64,000 nt of DNA, from positions 1,054,001 to 1,118,000 of the forward strand of contig NZ_JACHVQ010000001.1 of NCBI RefSeq assembly GCF_014190805.1. Reading direction: 5' to 3'. The notes under the pieces are model-generated. The model worked only from the letters and a program-made list of their open reading frames with translations, ran no database searches and was not told where the DNA came from. Shown piece after piece: positions 34,954 through 43,356 of this stretch (positions are counted from its first letter, which is position 1; every line of letters starts with the position of its first letter). Source of the stretch: Flexivirga oryzae (lineage in GTDB: Bacteria > Actinomycetota > Actinomycetes > Actinomycetales > Dermatophilaceae). The translations under genes and the position numbers were made by a program.

Positions 34954-36483
34954 TCAGCGGGCCAGCAGCTCCGCGACGGCCCGGGCGGTCGGCACGCTGT
35001 CCCCGAACGTCCAGATCGCCCGGCGCGCGCCGTCCAGGGGTTCGTCACCGCGCGCGTAGCCGAGGACGACCACGAGCGCATCCGGATTGGCCGCCAACGC
35101 TTTTCGGCGTTGTTCGTCCTCGACGACGTCGTGACCGGGTGAGCCGGTCACGATGACGTCCGCGACCGGGAGGTCGTCGCGTGCGATGAGGTCGTCCCGG
35201 TCGGCATGCCCCTCGACGGCGGCAGGCAGCGCGAACGCCGGGGTGATCGTCGAACCCGGGTGTGCTTCCACGATCGCCTGCACGGTCGTCGCTGGGAGCG
35301 CACCGGCGGCGACATTGCGCAGGCGGCGGACGTCCAGCAGTTGCAACGGTCCGTGCGGTAGCGTCACCGCGCCGCGGCGGGCGAGCGCGCGCCGGGCAAC
35401 GGAACGGTCCGCGCTGGTGCCGGCGGCAACCGACGTCGGTTGCGCGCGTCGCCAGGCGCGGAGCGCGTCGATGCGCTCGGCCGCTTCCTCCAGCCGGTCG
35501 ACCGGCAGTCGGTGATCCTGCACCGCGTGCAGCAGCGCGTCATACGCCTCGGTGAAGACGCGCAGATCCTTGTCCGGGCGATCGGCGCCCAGGACGGGGT
35601 TGCCCAGACCGAGGACGTCCGCGCCGGCGAGCAGCGCCTGGACACAACCCTCGCCGAGCCCGATCGTGTCGCGGATCGCGCCCATGTCGAGTGCATCGCT
35701 GATGATCACACCGTCGAAACCGAGGTCGCGGCGCAGCACGGACAGCACCGTCGGGCTGATGGTCGCCGGCCGCCGCGGGTCGATCGCCGGGACGATCACG
35801 TGGGCGGTCATGACCGCACGGACCCCGCTGGAGACGATCGCTGCGAACGGGGCGAGTTCGCGCTCCCGCATGACCTCCAGAGAGGCGTCGACCCGGGGCA
35901 CCCCGACATGCGAATCCACTGCGGTGTCACCGTGACCGGGGAAGTGCTTGGCGGTGGCCGCAACGCCGACGGACTGCAGGCCCGCGGCGTACGCAACGGC
36001 ATGACGTGCAACCAGCGGCGCAGTGGCGCCGAACGAGCGAACTCCGATCACCGGGTTGTCCGGATTGCTGTTGACGTCCACGACCGGTGCCAGGTCGACA
36101 TCGATGCCCGAGGCGCGCAGATCGGCACCGATCGCCCCGCCGACCTCGCGGGTCGCCGCCACGTCGTCGGCCCGGCCGAGCGCGGCCGCGCCGACATGCT
36201 GGGAGCCGTCGCGGGCACCCAACCGGCTGACGATGCCGCCCTCCTCGTCGGTCGCGATGAGCACCTCGCCGGCGTCGTGCAGCCGGTCCGACAGCCCGCG
36301 CGTGGTCGCGACGTCACCGATGTTGTGGCTGAAGTAGACGACGCCGCCGAGACCGCGCTCGACGGCGGCGGTCAGCCAGTCCGGCGGGCGCTGCGAGCCG
36401 GCGAAGCCCGGTTGCAGGACGGTGTGGATCAGTCGGCCGACGGTCGGATCCGCACTCGTGCGGTGGCCCGGTGCGGCGCTCAT
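34954..36483 (-). CDS. Glycoside hydrolase family 3 protein (beta-N-acetylglucosaminidase-like)
   Basis: A 509-residue GH3 enzyme that probably removes N-acetylglucosamine from peptidoglycan fragments or chitin oligomers. TDEEGGIVSRL, the KHFPGHGDTAVDSH motif that carries the NagZ-type catalytic His/Asp pair, and GVIISDALDMGAI with the nucleophile Asp are clear. The C-terminal ~160 residues resemble the second GH3 domain (VIVTGSPGHDVVEDEQ) seen in longer members. No signal peptide or lipobox is evident at this start, suggesting a cytoplasmic NagZ-like role; an exported form would need another start. The gene is divergent from a GntR gene. Confidence 0.88.
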   Translation of the reverse strand: MSAAPGHRTSADPTVGRLIHTVLQPGFAGSQRPPDWLTAAVERGLGGVVYFSHNIGDVATTRGLSDRLHDAGEVLIATDEEGGIVSRLGARDGSQHVGAAALGRADDVAATREVGGAIGADLRASGIDVDLAPVVDVNSNPDNPVIGVRSFGATAPLVARHAVAYAAGLQSVGVAATAKHFPGHGDTAVDSHVGVPRVDASLEVMRERELAPFAAIVSSGVRAVMTAHVIVPAIDPRRPATISPTVLSVLRRDLGFDGVIISDALDMGAIRDTIGLGEGCVQALLAGADVLGLGNPVLGADRPDKDLRVFTEAYDALLHAVQDHRLPVDRLEEAAERIDALRAWRRAQPTSVAAGTSADRSVARRALARRGAVTLPHGPLQLLDVRRLRNVAAGALPATTVQAIVEAHPGSTITPAFALPAAVEGHADRDDLIARDDLPVADVIVTGSPGHDVVEDEQRRKALAANPDALVVVLGYARGDEPLDGARRAIWTFGDSVPTARAVAELLAR

Positions 36484-36575
36484 CGGGCCGTGCCCGGTGC
36501 GAGATCTACTCCGACACGACGACGGGTGGGAACGGAAAGCATCACGCCCGGAAGATTATCCGCTTCGATGGTCGG

Positions 36576-36932
36576 ATGATGACGATCGATGAGGACTCGG
36601 CTGTACCGCCATACCAACAGATCTGCGACCAGATCGTCGCACGGATCGAGCGAGGCGAGCTGGCGGTCGGCGCGCGACTGCCGTCGGTGCGCGGGCTCGC
36701 CGCCGAGTTGGGCGTGGCCCCGGGCACGGTGGCCAAGGCGTACACCCAACTGGAGACCGCCGGTGTCGTCGAGGCGAAGGGGCGCGCGGGGACCCAGGTG
36801 GCGGCCGGCCGCGATTCGACCAGGGCACTGGCCGCCACCGCGGCGGCTGAATTCGCAGCGCGGGTGCACCGGTTGGGGCTCGGCACGGACGAACTGGTGC
36901 GCATGGTGCGTGCGGCGCTGGACAAGCTCTGA
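36576..36932 (+). CDS. YtrA-type GntR-family regulator
   Basis: A 118-residue short GntR protein. The winged helix occupies residues ~8-75 (PPYQQICDQIVARIERGELA, LPSVRGLAAELGVAPGTVAKAYTQLE), followed by only ~40 residues, the size of the YtrA subfamily that has no large effector domain. Two adjacent ATG codons (36576, 36579) can serve as start. It diverges from the GH3 gene, and 119 bases downstream a small gene lies behind a palindrome. YtrA regulators often control nearby membrane or transporter genes; here no obvious partner is present. Confidence 0.86.
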   Translation: MMTIDEDSAVPPYQQICDQIVARIERGELAVGARLPSVRGLAAELGVAPGTVAKAYTQLETAGVVEAKGRAGTQVAAGRDSTRALAATAAAEFAARVHRLGLGTDELVRMVRAALDKL

Positions 36933-37006
36933 CCGAGCCCGACGGTGTGTGCGACATCACCCCTCGGCGAGTGGCGGCGTCGGCTCACGGCGACGTAAAA
37001 TTTCGA

Positions 37007-37023
37007 TAACGAAATATTCGTTA
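37007..37023. promoter_or_regulatory. Palindrome TAACGAA-N3-TTCGTTA before the 47-residue gene
   Basis: Perfect 7-bp arms around ATA, 29-45 bases before a small gene. An overlapping repeat TTTCG-ATAA-CGAAA (37001-37014) shares one arm. The region is strongly AT-rich against its GC-rich surroundings, as expected for a promoter with an operator. The YtrA-type GntR gene immediately upstream is a candidate binder. Confidence 0.55.
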
Positions 37024-37051
37024 CTGAAGCCCTCGTCAAGGAGACACCAGC

Positions 37052-37195
37052 ATGACCTCGCTCGCCCGCACCATCCGCAACCACCGTGAGTCCGCTCGCA
37101 GCCGGCGGGAGCTGATGCGGGCGATCAACAACGCCACGACTCCTGGCGCGCGTGACGACCTGATCATGGCCATGCAGCGGCAGAGCAACCGCTGA
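37052..37195 (+). CDS. Small basic protein of 47 residues, unknown function
   Basis: The frame encodes MTSLARTIRNHRESARSRRE followed by LMRAINNATTPGARDDLIMA and MQRQSNR. It has a good AAGGAGA ribosome-binding site at 37038-37044, an AT-rich promoter region with a palindromic operator, and no other gene on either strand at this spot. The peptide is rich in Arg and amphipathic, without a membrane segment. Similar short Arg-rich proteins of about this length are scattered in actinobacterial genomes without known function. I do not recognise a specific family. Confidence 0.6.
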   Translation: MTSLARTIRNHRESARSRRELMRAINNATTPGARDDLIMAMQRQSNR

Positions 37196-37228
37196 CACCA
37201 ACGCTCGAGGTGCCGCTCGACGCGGACC

Positions 37229-38476
37229 TCACTTCAGGTCCCTGGAGCTGAGCTCCAGCAGGCGGCGGGCGACGACGAGCAGCTGGATCTGCTGGGTGCC
37301 CTCGAAGATGTCCAGGATCTTGGCGTCGCGAGCCCACTTCTCCAGCAGCTCGGTCTCCGCGTAACCCGTTGCGCCGCAAAGCTGGACGCAGGTGAGCGCG
37401 ATGTCCACGCAGGTGCGCCCGGCCTTCGCCTTGGCCATTGACGCCTGCATCGAGTTGGGCCTGCCGTTGTCGGCCATCCACGCTGCCCGCAGCGTCAGCA
37501 GGTATGCCGCCTCGTAGTCCGCCTCCATCTGCAGCAGCCGGGCCGCGGCGTACGACTGAGTGGTGGTCGGTGCGCCCGGGTCGGCGGTGACACCGGCCCG
37601 CCCCAGCAGTTCGGTGGTCAGGTCCAGGCTCGCCCGCGCCAGACCGACCGCCATCGCGGCGACCAGGGGGCGCGTGTTGTCGAAGGTCTGCATCGCGCCG
37701 CCGAAACCGCCCTCGATGCGGATCTCGGGATCGCCGAGCAGGTCCTCGGCGGGGACCCGGCAGTCGACCACGGTGAACGCGGCGGTGTCGGACGCCCGGA
37801 TGCCGAGCTTGTGCTCCAAGCGTTCCAGCCTCAACCCTGGGTTGTCGCGACGGACGACGAACGACTTGATCGCGCGCTTGCCGAGCGACCGGTCGAGCGT
37901 CGCCCAGACGACCACCAACTCGGCGCGCTCCCCGCTGGTGACGAAGATCTTCTCCCCGTTGAGCACGTAGTGATCGCCGTCCTTGACGGCAGTCGTACGG
38001 ATGGCACCCGAGTCGGACCCGGTGTCCGGCTCGGTGATCGCCATCGCCGCCCACTTGCTGCCGTAGCGAGCCTTCTGCTCGTCGGTGGCGACCGCCGCGA
38101 TGGCCGCGTTGCCGAGGCCCTGGCGGGGGAGGGACAGGGTCAGACCGACATCGCCGCGGCAGGTCTGCATGATCGACAGCACCGACGACAGGTTGGAACC
38201 GTTGACGTTGCCGCTCTTGCGCCGCTTCGCGCGCGAGCCGGCGCCGACGCCGGCCGGCTCGCCGGATCCGCCACTCGTGGTGCGGGCCCCGGCGCCCTGG
38301 GACGCGCCGGAGTCGGACAGCCCGTCGATGACTGCCGACATCAGGTCGAGTTCGTGGGGGTATTCGTGTTCTGCGAGGTCGTACTTGCGGCTGATCGGCC
38401 GGAAGACCTGGTCCGCCAGGCCGGCCGCCTGACGTACCAGCGGAACGAACTTCTTCGGAACCTCGAGATCGATCAT
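37229..38476 (-). CDS. Acyl-CoA dehydrogenase
   Basis: A 415-residue flavoprotein catalysing alpha,beta-dehydrogenation of an acyl-CoA. Family motifs are MAITEPDTGSDSGAIRT (FAD/substrate), VVRRDNPGL, the DNTRPLVAAMAVGLARASLD helix, and the C-terminal QLCGATGYAETELLEKWARDAK plus FEGTQQIQ. The catalytic Glu is probably the one in the last motif (FEGT). An unusual Gly/Ser/Ala-rich insert (residues ~52-84, SGASQGAGARTTSGGSGEP and on) interrupts the N-terminal helical domain. It is the second gene after another acyl-CoA dehydrogenase, 97 bases away, suggesting the two may pair as a heteromer, as some actinobacterial ACADs do. Confidence 0.88.
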   Translation of the reverse strand: MIDLEVPKKFVPLVRQAAGLADQVFRPISRKYDLAEHEYPHELDLMSAVIDGLSDSGASQGAGARTTSGGSGEPAGVGAGSRAKRRKSGNVNGSNLSSVLSIMQTCRGDVGLTLSLPRQGLGNAAIAAVATDEQKARYGSKWAAMAITEPDTGSDSGAIRTTAVKDGDHYVLNGEKIFVTSGERAELVVVWATLDRSLGKRAIKSFVVRRDNPGLRLERLEHKLGIRASDTAAFTVVDCRVPAEDLLGDPEIRIEGGFGGAMQTFDNTRPLVAAMAVGLARASLDLTTELLGRAGVTADPGAPTTTQSYAAARLLQMEADYEAAYLLTLRAAWMADNGRPNSMQASMAKAKAGRTCVDIALTCVQLCGATGYAETELLEKWARDAKILDIFEGTQQIQLLVVARRLLELSSRDLK

Positions 38477-38573
38477 GGGTGGAATCCTTTGAGCTGAGCA
38501 GGCTTTCGGAGGAGAACGGGGTCCCCGCAAAGTATTCGGGGGAGCGGAGCGGAGGAGAAACTTTGTGGGGTGT

Positions 38574-39905
38574 TCATACGAGCAGCACGCCTTCCATCAG
38601 ACCCGCGCCCCGCAGGTCGCGATACCAGCGTTCGTTGTCGAACTCCTTCACGAAGCCATGTCCACCGAGCAGCTGCACACCCTCGGATCCGATCTGGGCG
38701 CAGTGCCGTTCGGTGAGCGACCTGGCGTGGGCGATCTGCGCGGTGGCGTCGAGGCCACGGTCCAGGAGGGCCGCGGCTCGCCATACGACCAGACGGAGAC
38801 CGTCGAGCTCGATGGCGATGTTCGCGACAGTGAACGCAACGGCCTGCCGATGGGCGATCGGCTCCCCGAACGCCTTGCGCTCCTTGGTGTATGCCGTCAC
38901 CTGGTCCAGCACCGCCTGCGAGGTGCCGACCGCTGCGGCAGCCCAGGCCAGGCGGGCGCGTGCGACGGCATCGGCGTGGTCGGCGGCGCTGCCCAGCAGG
39001 TTCGTTGCCGGCACGCGCACACCGTCCAGGTGCACCGAGCCGGTGTGCGGCGCTCGCAGGCCCATCGCCGGGTCGTCCGAGACGGTGACGCCCTGGCTCG
39101 AGGGCGGAACGATCACCAGTCGTGCGTCCCCGTCGAGCAGAGCCGACACGATGAAGAGGTCGGCGCCGGCCGCGCCCGGAACCAGCGACTTGGTGCCGTG
39201 CAGCACGAGCTCCGCTCCCTCACGTCGGGCGCGCGTCTGCGGCTGCGCTGGGTCGAAGAGCGGCTGGGGTTCCATCACGGCCAGTGCACCGGTCGCGGGG
39301 TCGTGTTCATCGGTGAAGGCGGCCAGGTAGGTCGCCTGCTGCGCTGAATCGCCATAGTTGACGAGGCAGTTCGCGACAGCGGCAGAGGACATGACGGCGA
39401 CCGCGAGGCCCATGTCACCACGCGCGAGTTCTTCCAGCACCAGGACACTCGTGACGGCTGAGGCCTCCTCGGCGACGCCACCGAGCTCGGTGGGAACGCC
39501 GAGCAGCGCCATACCCATCTGTGATGACTGCTCGCGGACCTGGTCCGGAACCTCCCGGTCGGTGTCCGCCTGGGCGGCGGCGGGCCGAAGCACCTCGTCG
39601 GCCAGCTCTCGGGCGGCCTCGCGGATCATCTGCTGGTCGTCGGTCGGCGTCAGGTCGAACTCGTGACGTGGTCTCGCGGGCCTGCTGCGCGTCGGATCGC
39701 CCGAGCCGGTCCGCGCGGTGAACATCCGCCCCGCGGCGACCTGGGCCCGGAAGCCCTGGCGTGCGCCGCGGTAGAGGACCTTCTCGACCTTGGCTCGCAG
39801 CGCAGGGTTCTTCATCGCCTCGAGACCTCCGGCCCGGGTGATCAGGCGCATACCGAAGGACTGGCCGCGATCGGCCAGGCTCGGCTTGGCGTGCGGGTGG
39901 CTCAT
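38574..39905 (-). CDS. Acyl-CoA dehydrogenase
   Basis: A 443-residue ACAD-family flavoprotein. It starts with ~85 residues that precede the catalytic fold (SFGMRLITRAGGLEAMKNPALRA), then FDLTPTDDQQMIREAARELADEVLRP, the FAD region VMEPQPLFDPAQPQ, in place of the more usual TEPxAGSD, and LLGGHGFVKEFDNERWYRDLRGAGLMEG at the C-terminus. Deviation in the FAD-contact loop suggests an atypical substrate or a partner role. It is the first gene of the pair, behind a 17-bp palindrome in the promoter. Confidence 0.85.
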   Translation of the reverse strand: MSHPHAKPSLADRGQSFGMRLITRAGGLEAMKNPALRAKVEKVLYRGARQGFRAQVAAGRMFTARTGSGDPTRSRPARPRHEFDLTPTDDQQMIREAARELADEVLRPAAAQADTDREVPDQVREQSSQMGMALLGVPTELGGVAEEASAVTSVLVLEELARGDMGLAVAVMSSAAVANCLVNYGDSAQQATYLAAFTDEHDPATGALAVMEPQPLFDPAQPQTRARREGAELVLHGTKSLVPGAAGADLFIVSALLDGDARLVIVPPSSQGVTVSDDPAMGLRAPHTGSVHLDGVRVPATNLLGSAADHADAVARARLAWAAAAVGTSQAVLDQVTAYTKERKAFGEPIAHRQAVAFTVANIAIELDGLRLVVWRAAALLDRGLDATAQIAHARSLTERHCAQIGSEGVQLLGGHGFVKEFDNERWYRDLRGAGLMEGVLLV

Positions 39906-40285
39906 GACTGCCTTCCGTCGGATCGGGACGCCGACGGGGTGTCCGTCGGGCGAGCACTATTACCGTAACTTACGGTACCGGAAACAAAGAGTATCGGGTA
40001 TCGGGTGTCGGGTACCTGATTCAAGATCGCCGAGAGGCCCAGGAACTATCGACAGGCCCACTTAATCGCTACTTCCTGGGCGGATGTAGTGCCGAGTTTC
40101 TGGGCCTGTCGAGAGTTTGTGAGCCCGTCGCTGGAGGGGATGCGGGGTGCAGGAGAGAAGGTCGGCGCGCGGGGCGGGGTTGCGGGTGGACGAAGAGGCG
40201 TGGTCGGCCCCGGAAGGTGTCAGGAGTATGCCGCTCGGGTGGTGTGTGCCGCCCAGGTGTATGCCGCCCAGGTGGTGTGTGCCGC
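39906..40285. other. 380-base gap with operator, interleaved inverted repeats and short tandem repeats
   Basis: No gene is supported. From left to right it holds a 17-bp perfect palindrome (39961-39977), a small tandem TATCGGG/GTCGGG run (39991-40014), two interleaved inverted repeats (40037-40045 with 40073-40081; 40049-40060 with 40101-40112), and a tandem of GTGTGCCGC(C/T)CAGGTG and TATGCCGCCCAGGTG units (40233-40300) that runs into the 3' end of the PemK/MazF-like gene. Confidence 0.7.
39961..39977. promoter_or_regulatory. 17-bp perfect palindrome TACCGTAA-C-TTACGGTA before the acyl-CoA dehydrogenase pair
   Basis: The 8-bp arms around one central base begin 56 bases upstream of the dehydrogenase start at 39905. 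Operators of this form are typical for TetR-family repressors of fatty acid or acyl-CoA metabolism. No TetR gene is adjacent, so the regulator lies elsewhere. Confidence 0.6.
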
Positions 40286-40831
40286 TCAGGTGTATGCCGC
40301 GCGTACGGCGTCCGCGACAACCTCGAACCGGTCGCGGGGCAGGACCGCGCCCTCGCGGCGGATGGCCTCCTCCGACAGGCGGATCACGCGATTGACGCGG
40401 ACCTCGCTGGGCCGGTGCCGGGGATCCCAGTCACCGGTGCCGATGTCGCACCAGAGCCGGCCCTCGTGCCGCTCCTGCGCGGCGTCGCGGTCGTGGTCCT
40501 TGCTGGTCAGCATCAGCCCGAGCAACCACGGGCCGTCCCGGCCGACGAGCAGCACCGGCCGATCCTTGCCCTGCGCGTGGTCCTCCTCGAAAGGCACCCA
40601 GCCCCAGACGATTTCGCCCGGGTCGGGACGACCGTCGGGTTTGGGGGAGTAGTCCAGCGGCGGGATGCCGGTGAAGTCGCCCGGGTAGTCGGAGGCGGGA
40701 TGTTGCGGCAACCGGTGGGACTCCGCCTCCCGGTGACCGGTGCGGCGTCGGCCGCCCCGGTCGCCGGAACGCAGTGAACCGCGCACCGCGTCGGTGAACC
40801 GGCGTGTCGCCGCAGCAAACCGCGAATTCAT
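40286..40831 (-). CDS. PemK/MazF-family protein
   Basis: A 181-residue protein whose residues ~70-175 match the PemK/MazF fold (PGEIVWGWVPFEEDHAQGKDRPVLLVGRD and the later SEVRVNRVIRLSEEAI, quoted in part). Family members are mRNA interferases of toxin-antitoxin pairs, but actinobacteria also have stand-alone relatives. Here ~65 Arg/Gly-rich residues (RSGDRGGRRRTGHREAE) precede the domain, and no antitoxin gene is next to it. Its ATG overlaps the glcF stop by four bases (ATGA), so it is translated from the glycolate oxidase message. Toxin activity is therefore uncertain. The 3' end enters a short tandem repeat. Confidence 0.8.
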   Translation of the reverse strand: MNSRFAAATRRFTDAVRGSLRSGDRGGRRRTGHREAESHRLPQHPASDYPGDFTGIPPLDYSPKPDGRPDPGEIVWGWVPFEEDHAQGKDRPVLLVGRDGPWLLGLMLTSKDHDRDAAQERHEGRLWCDIGTGDWDPRHRPSEVRVNRVIRLSEEAIRREGAVLPRDRFEVVADAVRAAYT

Positions 40832-42132
40832 GATCCGAGCAACTCCTCCACCGGTAGGCCGCGGATCGACGCGTCAAGCACCACGGCCGTGTGTGCCATC
40901 GGGATCGGTGTGCCGAGCCGCTCGAGTGCGGTGGCAATCTGCATCAGACACCCCGGGTTCGCGGTCACGATCAGGTCGGCACCGGTCGCCAGGATGTTGC
41001 GGGCCTTGGCCTCGCCGAGCTCCGCGGCCGTCTGCGGATGCAGGATGTTGTAGACCCCCGCCGAGCCGCAGCAGATGGCCGCGTCCGCGATCTCGACGAG
41101 CTCGACACCCGGGATCTCCCGCAGCAACTGCCGCGGCTGGGACCGGACACCCTGTGCATGTCCGAGGTGGCAGGCGTCGTGATAGGCGATCCGGATCGGC
41201 AACGGGTGGCGCTCGGCGACGGTGCCCAACTCGACCAGCACCTCGCTGAGGTCGCGCACCCTGCCGGCGAAACTGGTCGCCGAATCCGTTGTGGTCTGGT
41301 CGTTCTCGCCCGAGAACAGTTCGCCGTAGTCCTTCATCGCGCTCCCGCAGCCGGCCGCGTTCGTCACGATCGCATCCACCGCGGTGTCGAAGGTCGCCAT
41401 CGTCGACCGTGCGAAACGCTGCGCCTCCGGCTCGCGACCCGAGTGGCTGGACAGCGCCCCACAGCACCCCTGCCCGGGAGGTATGACGACCCGGCATCCT
41501 TCTGCCGCCAGGACGCGCGCGGTGGCGGCGTTGACGCCGGAGAAGAAGACGTCCTGGACACATCCGGTCAGCATCGACACGACGGCCCGCTGCTCGCCGA
41601 CGGCGGGCACCTGGTCCGGCACCTGCTCCGGTCTCCCGAGCGACGGTGTGAGTCGCTCCATCGCGGCGAGCCCGGGGAGGAACCGGTCGAGCAGTCCGGT
41701 CCGCCGCAGCGCGCGATCCAGCCGCAGCCGCTGGGACAGCCGCAACGGGCCGCGCAGCTTGCGCAGCCGCCCCGGGTAGGGGAAGAGGTTGAAAATGGTT
41801 GCCCGCAGTGCCTTCTCGGACTTCGAGCGCTCATGGTGGCGCTCGACCTGGGCGCGTGTCTGCTCCAGGAGCCGGTCGTACTGCACGCCGCTGGGGCATG
41901 CGGTCACGCACGCCATACACCCCAGGCAGGCGTCGAAGTGCTCCACCATCTGATCGGTCATCGGGCTGCCCTCCAGGCCCGCCTGCATCAGGTGGATGCG
42001 GCCGCGGGGGGAGTCCATCTCCTCGCCCCACAGCTGGTAGGTCGGGCAGGTTGGCAGGCAGAAGCCGCAGTGCACGCAGTCGGCGATCAGCTCCTGCGAC
42101 GGTGGATTGTGGGTGTCGAAAGCGCCTGGCAT
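40828..42132 (-). CDS. glcF: Glycolate oxidase iron-sulfur subunit
   Basis: A 434-residue protein passing electrons from the GlcD/GlcE flavoproteins to the membrane chain. Two [4Fe-4S] motifs are plain: CxxCxxCxxxCP at residues 19-30 (CVHCGFCLPTCP) and at 69-80 (CLGCMACVTACP). Two C-terminal cysteine-rich (CCG) domains follow with GQGCCGALSSHSG and AICCGSAGVYN. The start codon overlaps the glcE stop by one base (TGATG), and its own stop overlaps the PemK/MazF-like gene. The frame extends 200 codons upstream through glcE, but only this start gives the family N-terminus. Confidence 0.94.
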   Translation of the reverse strand: MPGAFDTHNPPSQELIADCVHCGFCLPTCPTYQLWGEEMDSPRGRIHLMQAGLEGSPMTDQMVEHFDACLGCMACVTACPSGVQYDRLLEQTRAQVERHHERSKSEKALRATIFNLFPYPGRLRKLRGPLRLSQRLRLDRALRRTGLLDRFLPGLAAMERLTPSLGRPEQVPDQVPAVGEQRAVVSMLTGCVQDVFFSGVNAATARVLAAEGCRVVIPPGQGCCGALSSHSGREPEAQRFARSTMATFDTAVDAIVTNAAGCGSAMKDYGELFSGENDQTTTDSATSFAGRVRDLSEVLVELGTVAERHPLPIRIAYHDACHLGHAQGVRSQPRQLLREIPGVELVEIADAAICCGSAGVYNILHPQTAAELGEAKARNILATGADLIVTANPGCLMQIATALERLGTPIPMAHTAVVLDASIRGLPVEELLGS

Positions 42133-43352
42133 CAGATGTCTCCCACGAATCGTCCGGGTGCGAGCTGCTGCCCGGGATCGAACTCCTGCTTGAGGCGCTG
42201 CATGACCGGCAGCCCGTTGACCGGCCCCCACACGTCCACGTTGCGGCGGATCTCCAGTGGCGCTGTCAGCACGACGACCGCACCGCCCTGTCGGCCGGCC
42301 CGCGCCCGCAGGTCCTGCACCATCCGGTCGAGATCGTCGACTCCGGTCGACGCCGGTACTCCGGCATACAGCACCCCGCTGCCGGCTGCGCCCCGCACGT
42401 GCAGCCCGAGATCGTGTGCTGCGGAGGCCAGTTCGGCGACTGCACCCAGCCGACTGGTGAGCTTCAGCAGGGTTTCGGAGCCATCCGTGGCGGCCGGCAG
42501 GTGCCACGGCCAGTCGAGTGCATCGTCCACCGCGGCCGGGACGCCGAACTCGGCACGTGCGGCCTCGATGCGGGCCGGCACGCCGTCGGTGGTGCCTTCG
42601 AGCAGCATCGCCACGGTGATCGATCCCTCTGTCGGCCAGTCGATCTCGAGCGCAGACGGTGCAAGCTGGGTGTCGCACAGCCGTGCCAGCAGTTGTTCGA
42701 GATCGGCAGCCTCGACGGTCGTGGACACCCATGCCCCCTGTGCGGGGATCGGGTGCAGCCGGAAGGTGGCCTCGGTGACGACCGCCAGTGTGCCGAGTGA
42801 GCCGACCATGAGCTTGCCCAGGTCGTAGCCGGCGACGTTCTTGACCACCTTGCCGCCGGAGTGCGCGACCGTGCCCTCGGCGAGCACCACTGTCGCGCCG
42901 ATCAACAGGTCGCGAGCGGTACCGGTGTGCAGCCTGCGGGGGCCGCTGGTGTTGGTGGCGATCAGCCCGCCGACGGTGCTGCCCGGGACCGGTTCGTCGA
43001 TGCCGAGCCGTTGTGAGCTGCCGCGCACCGCGTCCTGGAGCGCCGCGAGCGGCATACCGGCCTCGACCCGGACGATCAGGTCTCCCGGCTGGTGTTCGAG
43101 CAGGCGGCCGCAGCCGCTCAGGTCGAGCAGCAGGTCGGGCGCCACACCCACTCCGCCGAAGGTGAGCTTCGAGCCGTGGCCGCGCACCACCACGACGGCG
43201 CCCCGCGAATGTGCTTCGCGCAGAACGGTTGCCACCTGCCCGGTGCCGACCGGCCGGGCGACGCAGCCGGGGATGTGGTCGTCGACGGCGTCGTCCGCCG
43301 CTCCCGCGCGCACCTGCACCTCACGGTCCTGCAGCGCCGACAACAGGTCCAT
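42132..43352 (-). CDS. glcE: Glycolate oxidase FAD-binding subunit
   Basis: A 406-residue FAD-linked oxidase-type protein. The FAD_binding_4 core is visible (GAVVVVRGHGSKLTFGGV, PGSTVGGLIATNTSGPRRL, KVVKNVAGYDLGKLMVGSLG). It lacks the long C-terminal oxidase domain of GlcD and fits the shorter GlcE subunit. The ATG at 43352 lies 4 bases from the glcD stop, and the stop overlaps glcF. The complex GlcDEF oxidises glycolate (or D-lactate in some bacteria) to glyoxylate, feeding Gcl and malate synthase found on either side. Confidence 0.93.
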   Translation of the reverse strand: MDLLSALQDREVQVRAGAADDAVDDHIPGCVARPVGTGQVATVLREAHSRGAVVVVRGHGSKLTFGGVGVAPDLLLDLSGCGRLLEHQPGDLIVRVEAGMPLAALQDAVRGSSQRLGIDEPVPGSTVGGLIATNTSGPRRLHTGTARDLLIGATVVLAEGTVAHSGGKVVKNVAGYDLGKLMVGSLGTLAVVTEATFRLHPIPAQGAWVSTTVEAADLEQLLARLCDTQLAPSALEIDWPTEGSITVAMLLEGTTDGVPARIEAARAEFGVPAAVDDALDWPWHLPAATDGSETLLKLTSRLGAVAELASAAHDLGLHVRGAAGSGVLYAGVPASTGVDDLDRMVQDLRARAGRQGGAVVVLTAPLEIRRNVDVWGPVNGLPVMQRLKQEFDPGQQLAPGRFVGDI

Positions 43353-43356
43353 CGGG

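Noticed and set aside
40286..40831. Classical toxin-antitoxin module
   Set aside because: No antitoxin-like gene lies beside it; the neighbour is glcF, and the downstream region has no frame.
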